DNA of 23,661 nt, from positions 1 to 23,661 of the forward strand of contig JAEVZP010000250.1 in NCBI GenBank assembly GCA_023392185.1, read 5' to 3'. Under the pieces are notes generated by a model, which saw only the letters and a program-made list of their open reading frames with translations, ran no database searches and was not told where the DNA came from. A program made the translations under genes and the position numbers. The first letter of the stretch is position 1; each line of letters begins with the position of its first letter. Shown here piece by piece: positions 21,201 through 23,661 of this stretch. Source of the stretch: Bacteroidota bacterium (lineage in GTDB: Bacteria; Bacteroidota; Bacteroidia; Chitinophagales; Chitinophagaceae).

Positions 21201-23661
21201 CCGGCAGCAGGCTGCGGATTCACGGTTACGGTTTTCGTTGTACTGTCTTTAGCGCCGCCGTTGCCGGTAACCACCAGTTTCACGGTATAAGTACCGGCAG
21301 TGGTATAAGATTTGGTGGGATGGGCCGTAGTGGAAGTGGTTCCGTCGCCAAAACTCCAGTTGTAAGTCAGAGGGGCTGTTCCCGTAGATGTGTTGGTGAA
21401 AACAAAAGAATTTCCGGAAAAACACTGCGTATTGACATTCACGCTAAAGGCTGCCACAGTCGTCGCGCCGTTCATATTCGGCAGAGGCGAAGTAAAATAC
21501 TGCGGGTGGTCTTCGCCGCCGTTGTGCTTGTAAGACTGACCGATAATCTGGCCGTCGATATTGCCCTGATTGACGGTTTTATCAATATCCGCAAAAGGCG
21601 CAAAAACGGTTCCCAGCACAGCGCTGCTGCCCACAATGTTCAGCGTTGTGGTTGTTGGAAAATTATAAAGCACATACTGTCCGTCGCTTGGTCCGGTGCC
21701 GGCCGAGTTGGTTACGTTCCAGTTGAACGTTCCCGGAGCGTCCACATTCACCAGCAAAATTTTGGTTGCGCTGGGCGCACCGCCCTGGAACGTAATGCTC
21801 TGGAAATTATTCAGATTCGCGCCGGTCAGGTTCAGCACGTTTACGCCGTTGGCCAAGCTGATATACACCTGGCTGTTGGCCGGAACCACATTGCCCGGAT
21901 AAGCCGTCGTGAGGTTGGAAGACGTATAAAGCGTTACGTTGTTCGGGTTGGTCGCAATATTGGTGGAATAGCTTTTCAGCTGTGTAAACGCCGCACCGAA
22001 ATCAATCAGATTGCTTTGGAAAACCGGGTTTTCGGTAGGGCTCAGTTCCGGCGTAAACGTGTTGGCCGAAACCGCAAACTCCAGCCGGGGCGCACCGCCG
22101 TAGTTGCCGTTGGGCGTTACCCGGATCGGGCTGTACGCGTTATTGTTGTCTTTATACCAAACATCATAACCGGTGCTGTCGCCGATTTTGGCAATCGTGT
22201 TGCCCAAAACCTGATACACATTGCTGCCCGACGGGTCGATACGACCGCCCACCAGCAAACCCACCGGAACGCCGTTCACCCGGAATGTGCCGGGGCTGTT
22301 CTGCGCCGAGGCATAGTTGCCGCCGATAATCAGTTTGCCGCCTGCTGCCACGCCGCCTTCAGTATGGGGCGCAATCAGGTTGGCGTTATTCTGTACAAAC
22401 ACGTTGAAACCCCAGGCCGGTGCGGTAGGCGATCCGGAACCGGTGTTTACGGTAATGCGTTGGGTAGCACTGTCTTTACAGCCGCCGGCTGTTACGATTT
22501 GGGTCACTTCATACACGCCCACACCGCTGAAACTGCGGGTAACGGTTGCACCGCTGCCGGTCGCGCCATTGTCGCGGAACTTCCAGCTATACGTGTTGCC
22601 GGAAGTAGGTCCGTTAGAAGTAAAAGTGAAAGAATTTCCGGAAAGGGCCTGCGAAGCATTGTTGATCGTAAAGCCTGTCGCAGGACCCGCATTTACGGTA
22701 ACGGTTTTGCTGGTGCTGTTGGCGCCGCCGCTGCCGGTCGTGGTCAGCGTTACGGTGTAGGTACCGGCAGTGGCGTAGGTTTTGGTTGGATTCACCGCCG
22801 TAGAGGTGGTGCCATCGCCAAAGGCCCAACTATAAGTGAGGGTGCCGGAGCCGGTAGAAGTGTTGGTAAAAGCAAAGGCATTTCCGGAAACACACTGCGT
22901 ATTGTTGTTGATGCTAAAGCCGGCTACGGTAGCTGCCGTGCCGCCGCCACCGCCCGGAACGCTGCTGTTGAAATCGGCCCCGTAAATGTTGTTCCCAACA
23001 TTGATAAAGCTTTTGGCAACCACCTGTCCGCCAATATTGTTGTAAAGGGTTTTATTGATGTCTGCTTTCGGTGCAAGAAGGGTTCCTTTAATATCCTGCC
23101 CGCCGTTGATCGCAAGGGTAGTGGTATTGTAGAAATTATAAAGCAGATACGCCGGATCTACGCTCGCGCCCTGAAGCGTTTGCACCGACCAGCTTTGCGT
23201 GCCTGCACCATCCACATTGATAACCAGTTTCCGGTTCGCATCTACCGAATTGGTAAAGTTGAACTTCTGCAACACGTTCAGGTCGGCCATCGTCAGGTTA
23301 AGGATATTCACCCCATTGGCGAGGGTAATATCCACCTGATTCCACTGGCTCCAGCCCGGTGTGGTAGCGGGCGACGTAACAGGCGCACCGTTCCAATACA
23401 TCGTCACATTATTCGTGTTCGCCGCCATGGCCGTTGCATTGGCTTCAAGCTGCGTAAACGCGGTGGTGAAGTTTACAGCAGGCGTAGCGCAAATTGGGTT
23501 GTTCGACGCACTTACCGGACCGCCCGAGCCGCCGAAATAGGCCGCACTGTGGTTGTTGAACTGAATCCACGGGCAGCAGGTGTAGTAGTTCGGTCCCTGG
23601 TTGATCTGCACCGCGCTATTGGGGTTATTAGGATCGGCATACCAAACGGTTGCGCCCGTGC
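18248..23661 (-). CDS. giant T9SS-sorted surface protein with choice-of-anchor A and PKD domains (5' partial)
   Basis: At least 1,800 residues; the frame stays open to the right edge, so the true start and signal peptide lie outside. From the edge inward: a partial choice-of-anchor A domain (to about 22950), two PKD domains (22930-22442), a complete choice-of-anchor A domain (about 22420-21497), six more PKD domains (21460-19964), and a unique region of about 480 residues. The last part of that region looks like a carbohydrate-binding beta sandwich (DYEISFDDFVSD...IKTLDFTLL). A type A T9SS sorting domain, SPNPAKGPFNVTF to the C-terminus, ends it at 18505-18248. Such proteins are exported across the outer membrane and serve in adhesion or gliding. 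No catalytic motif is visible. A strong terminator follows. Confidence 0.88.
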   Translation of the reverse strand, partial: TGATVWYADPNNPNSAVQINQGPNYYTCCPWIQFNNHSAAYFGGSGGPVSASNNPICATPAVNFTTAFTQLEANATAMAANTNNVTMYWNGAPVTSPATTPGWSQWNQVDITLANGVNILNLTMADLNVLQKFNFTNSVDANRKLVINVDGAGTQSWSVQTLQGASVDPAYLLYNFYNTTTLAINGGQDIKGTLLAPKADINKTLYNNIGGQVVAKSFINVGNNIYGADFNSSVPGGGGGTAATVAGFSINNNTQCVSGNAFAFTNTSTGSGTLTYSWAFGDGTTSTAVNPTKTYATAGTYTVTLTTTGSGGANSTSKTVTVNAGPATGFTINNASQALSGNSFTFTSNGPTSGNTYSWKFRDNGATGSGATVTRSFSGVGVYEVTQIVTAGGCKDSATQRITVNTGSGSPTAPAWGFNVFVQNNANLIAPHTEGGVAAGGKLIIGGNYASAQNSPGTFRVNGVPVGLLVGGRIDPSGSNVYQVLGNTIAKIGDSTGYDVWYKDNNNAYSPIRVTPNGNYGGAPRLEFAVSANTFTPELSPTENPVFQSNLIDFGAAFTQLKSYSTNIATNPNNVTLYTSSNLTTAYPGNVVPANSQVYISLANGVNVLNLTGANLNNFQSITFQGGAPSATKILLVNVDAPGTFNWNVTNSAGTGPSDGQYVLYNFPTTTTLNIVGSSAVLGTVFAPFADIDKTVNQGNIDGQIIGQSYKHNGGEDHPQYFTSPLPNMNGATTVAAFSVNVNTQCFSGNSFVFTNTSTGTAPLTYNWSFGDGTTSTTAHPTKSYTTAGTYTVKLVVTGNGGAKDSTTKTVTVNPQPAAGFAVNTASQPLSGNSFNFTPANNTAGNSYSWDLGDGTNSTAASISGKSYTAAGTYTVKLVITSAPGCKDSTTQTVTVTPNPASASFTINQPAQCLSGNSFVFSSTATGAAPLSYQWSFGDGTSATAANPTKVYTTAGSYTVKLVVTDNNGSKDSATQSVTVYPAATAGFTVNNASQPLAGNSFDFTTTTPVSGNSYFWDLGDGTTAATADVTGKSYSAQGIYTIKQIVTTANGCKDSALQTVTVQPTPTQASFTIDDPAQCVTGNLFHFTNTTTGSGPIALHWEFGDGAFVDNVSQAYHSYAAAGTYTVTLTGTGPGGIHSVSMQVTVYPAATAGFTTLPDTAQSLTGNAFTFTTSSPQPSYQYSWTFGDGATATTANATHSYSAAGPFTVRQIVTNGNNCRDTAYQQIVVLSDSVGSGNGGGLESEGLGGLVTRRNYNRLKLDLNKAFDSKEAPLFLPAQLTVASKGTAAVQELADMMPENLRSGDIPRISTPADLPALTIAQEALSVDYTRSNITKASVLGIKTHDRAYNHTKSICDRFKGGTILSIEPATVNGYAFSRYAIRQANGLVEYAIAFAAGKKAGDPTYRLQTGWVISRYAKDDTVYNFQVWAASPADADKLAGDILNKLSTVRPLSVVPSADNLPAAYITRGVRHKDTLLLTLRNTTGRVQGSVSFEERTNEVAGQQTRILPVTYQANGEAVVAVPIGDGYEYEGLLYLGDSLVDQVYLADGNWGLDYDKQYTSIQTYEPANNPARVYADDELPVYRNVALKASSNDYITLYKALLPGTEPLDLTAYRTLKFRATGSGKVEIRLTRDSITAWKAQYKTAVMLVQEGKDYEISFDDFVSDKIGAPFHPKDIKTLDFTLLANGKQQSLGLTVENVSFSKKKSASLRALQSKALAVSPNPAKGPFNVTFASEAGRTLQLTVSDISGRVLHQQPVAASIGSNTVLVDLQGELPAQTMVMVSLSSEDAQYEPVKVTINK
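19964..21460 (-). repeat. six PKD domains in three A-B pairs
   Basis: Six tandem domains of about 82 residues alternate in type. A-type units have QC-x-SGNxFxF, a W-x-FGDG turn, an NPTK-like strand and a TGNGG-like end. B-type units have ASQPLSGNSF, a WDLGDG turn, TGKSY and an end with GCKDS. The order is A-B-A-B-A-B, so the duplication unit is a pair of about 500 bases. Copies have diverged but share base-level stretches, including TTTCCGGAAA around the SGN codons. Confidence 0.85.
22442..22930 (-). repeat. two PKD domains forming one further A-B pair
   Basis: The same A-type (NTQCVSGNAFAFTNTSTG, SWAFGDGTTS) then B-type (ASQALSGNSFTF, GGCKDS) order as the distal block, separated from it by a complete choice-of-anchor A domain. 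The B unit has FRDNG instead of the usual GDG turn. Confidence 0.8.

Noticed and set aside
19964..22930. CRISPR-like regular repeats
   Set aside because: The periodic similarity is protein-coding PKD domain duplication, with repeats of about 250 bases and in-frame divergence.

Overview
The window comes from the chromosome of a member of the Bacteroidota. A Chitinophagia/Chitinophagaceae-type organism is my best guess; this is inference. The grounds are two proteins with type IX secretion (T9SS) C-terminal sorting domains, a BshA bacillithiol-pathway glycosyltransferase, the rpmB-rpmG-DUF4295 ribosomal cluster, and several promoter candidates of the Bacteroidota form TTG/TTTG - N19-20 - TAnnTTTG. 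Base composition is moderately GC-rich except for one AT-rich island.

Layout. 55-1589 (minus): a translationally coupled pair, plsC-like acyltransferase then a DUF2520 Rossmann protein. 1828-4756 (plus): bshA, then an APC-family amino-acid permease. 4783-8270 (minus): a T9SS-sorted secreted protein, a small lipoprotein with its own terminator, then a transcription unit of small membrane protein, family 2 glycosyltransferase and DUF4288 protein with a good promoter. 8358-9497 (plus): a membrane sensor histidine kinase without a visible partner regulator, followed by tRNA-Leu(GAG). 9811-13735: the tyrosine-degradation enzymes HppD and HmgA, both minus. Between them lie a plus-strand Tat-exported FAD oxidase that has lost its middle and a small coiled-coil membrane protein just downstream of hmgA. 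13990-15110: an AT-rich island with a TPR-like gene and repeats at its edges, resembling an acquired cassette. 15295-15996 (minus): rpmB, rpmG and a DUF4295 gene behind two tandem promoters. 16344-18014 (minus): dnaB with an unusual SSB-like C-terminal tip. 18248 to the right edge (minus): a very large T9SS-sorted surface protein, start outside the window, built from choice-of-anchor A domains and eight PKD domains in alternating pairs.

The most striking signal is not a gene. The 10-base palindrome TTTCCGGAAA occurs 18 times exactly in 23.7 kb, where about 0.02 would be expected by chance. Eleven copies lie outside the repetitive surface protein, in intergenic DNA and in different reading frames of unrelated genes. 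It behaves like a highly iterated palindrome of the HIP1 kind. Other points worth following are the DDTPF tail on DnaB, the repeat-edged AT-rich cassette, and the in-frame core deletion of the FAD oxidase.
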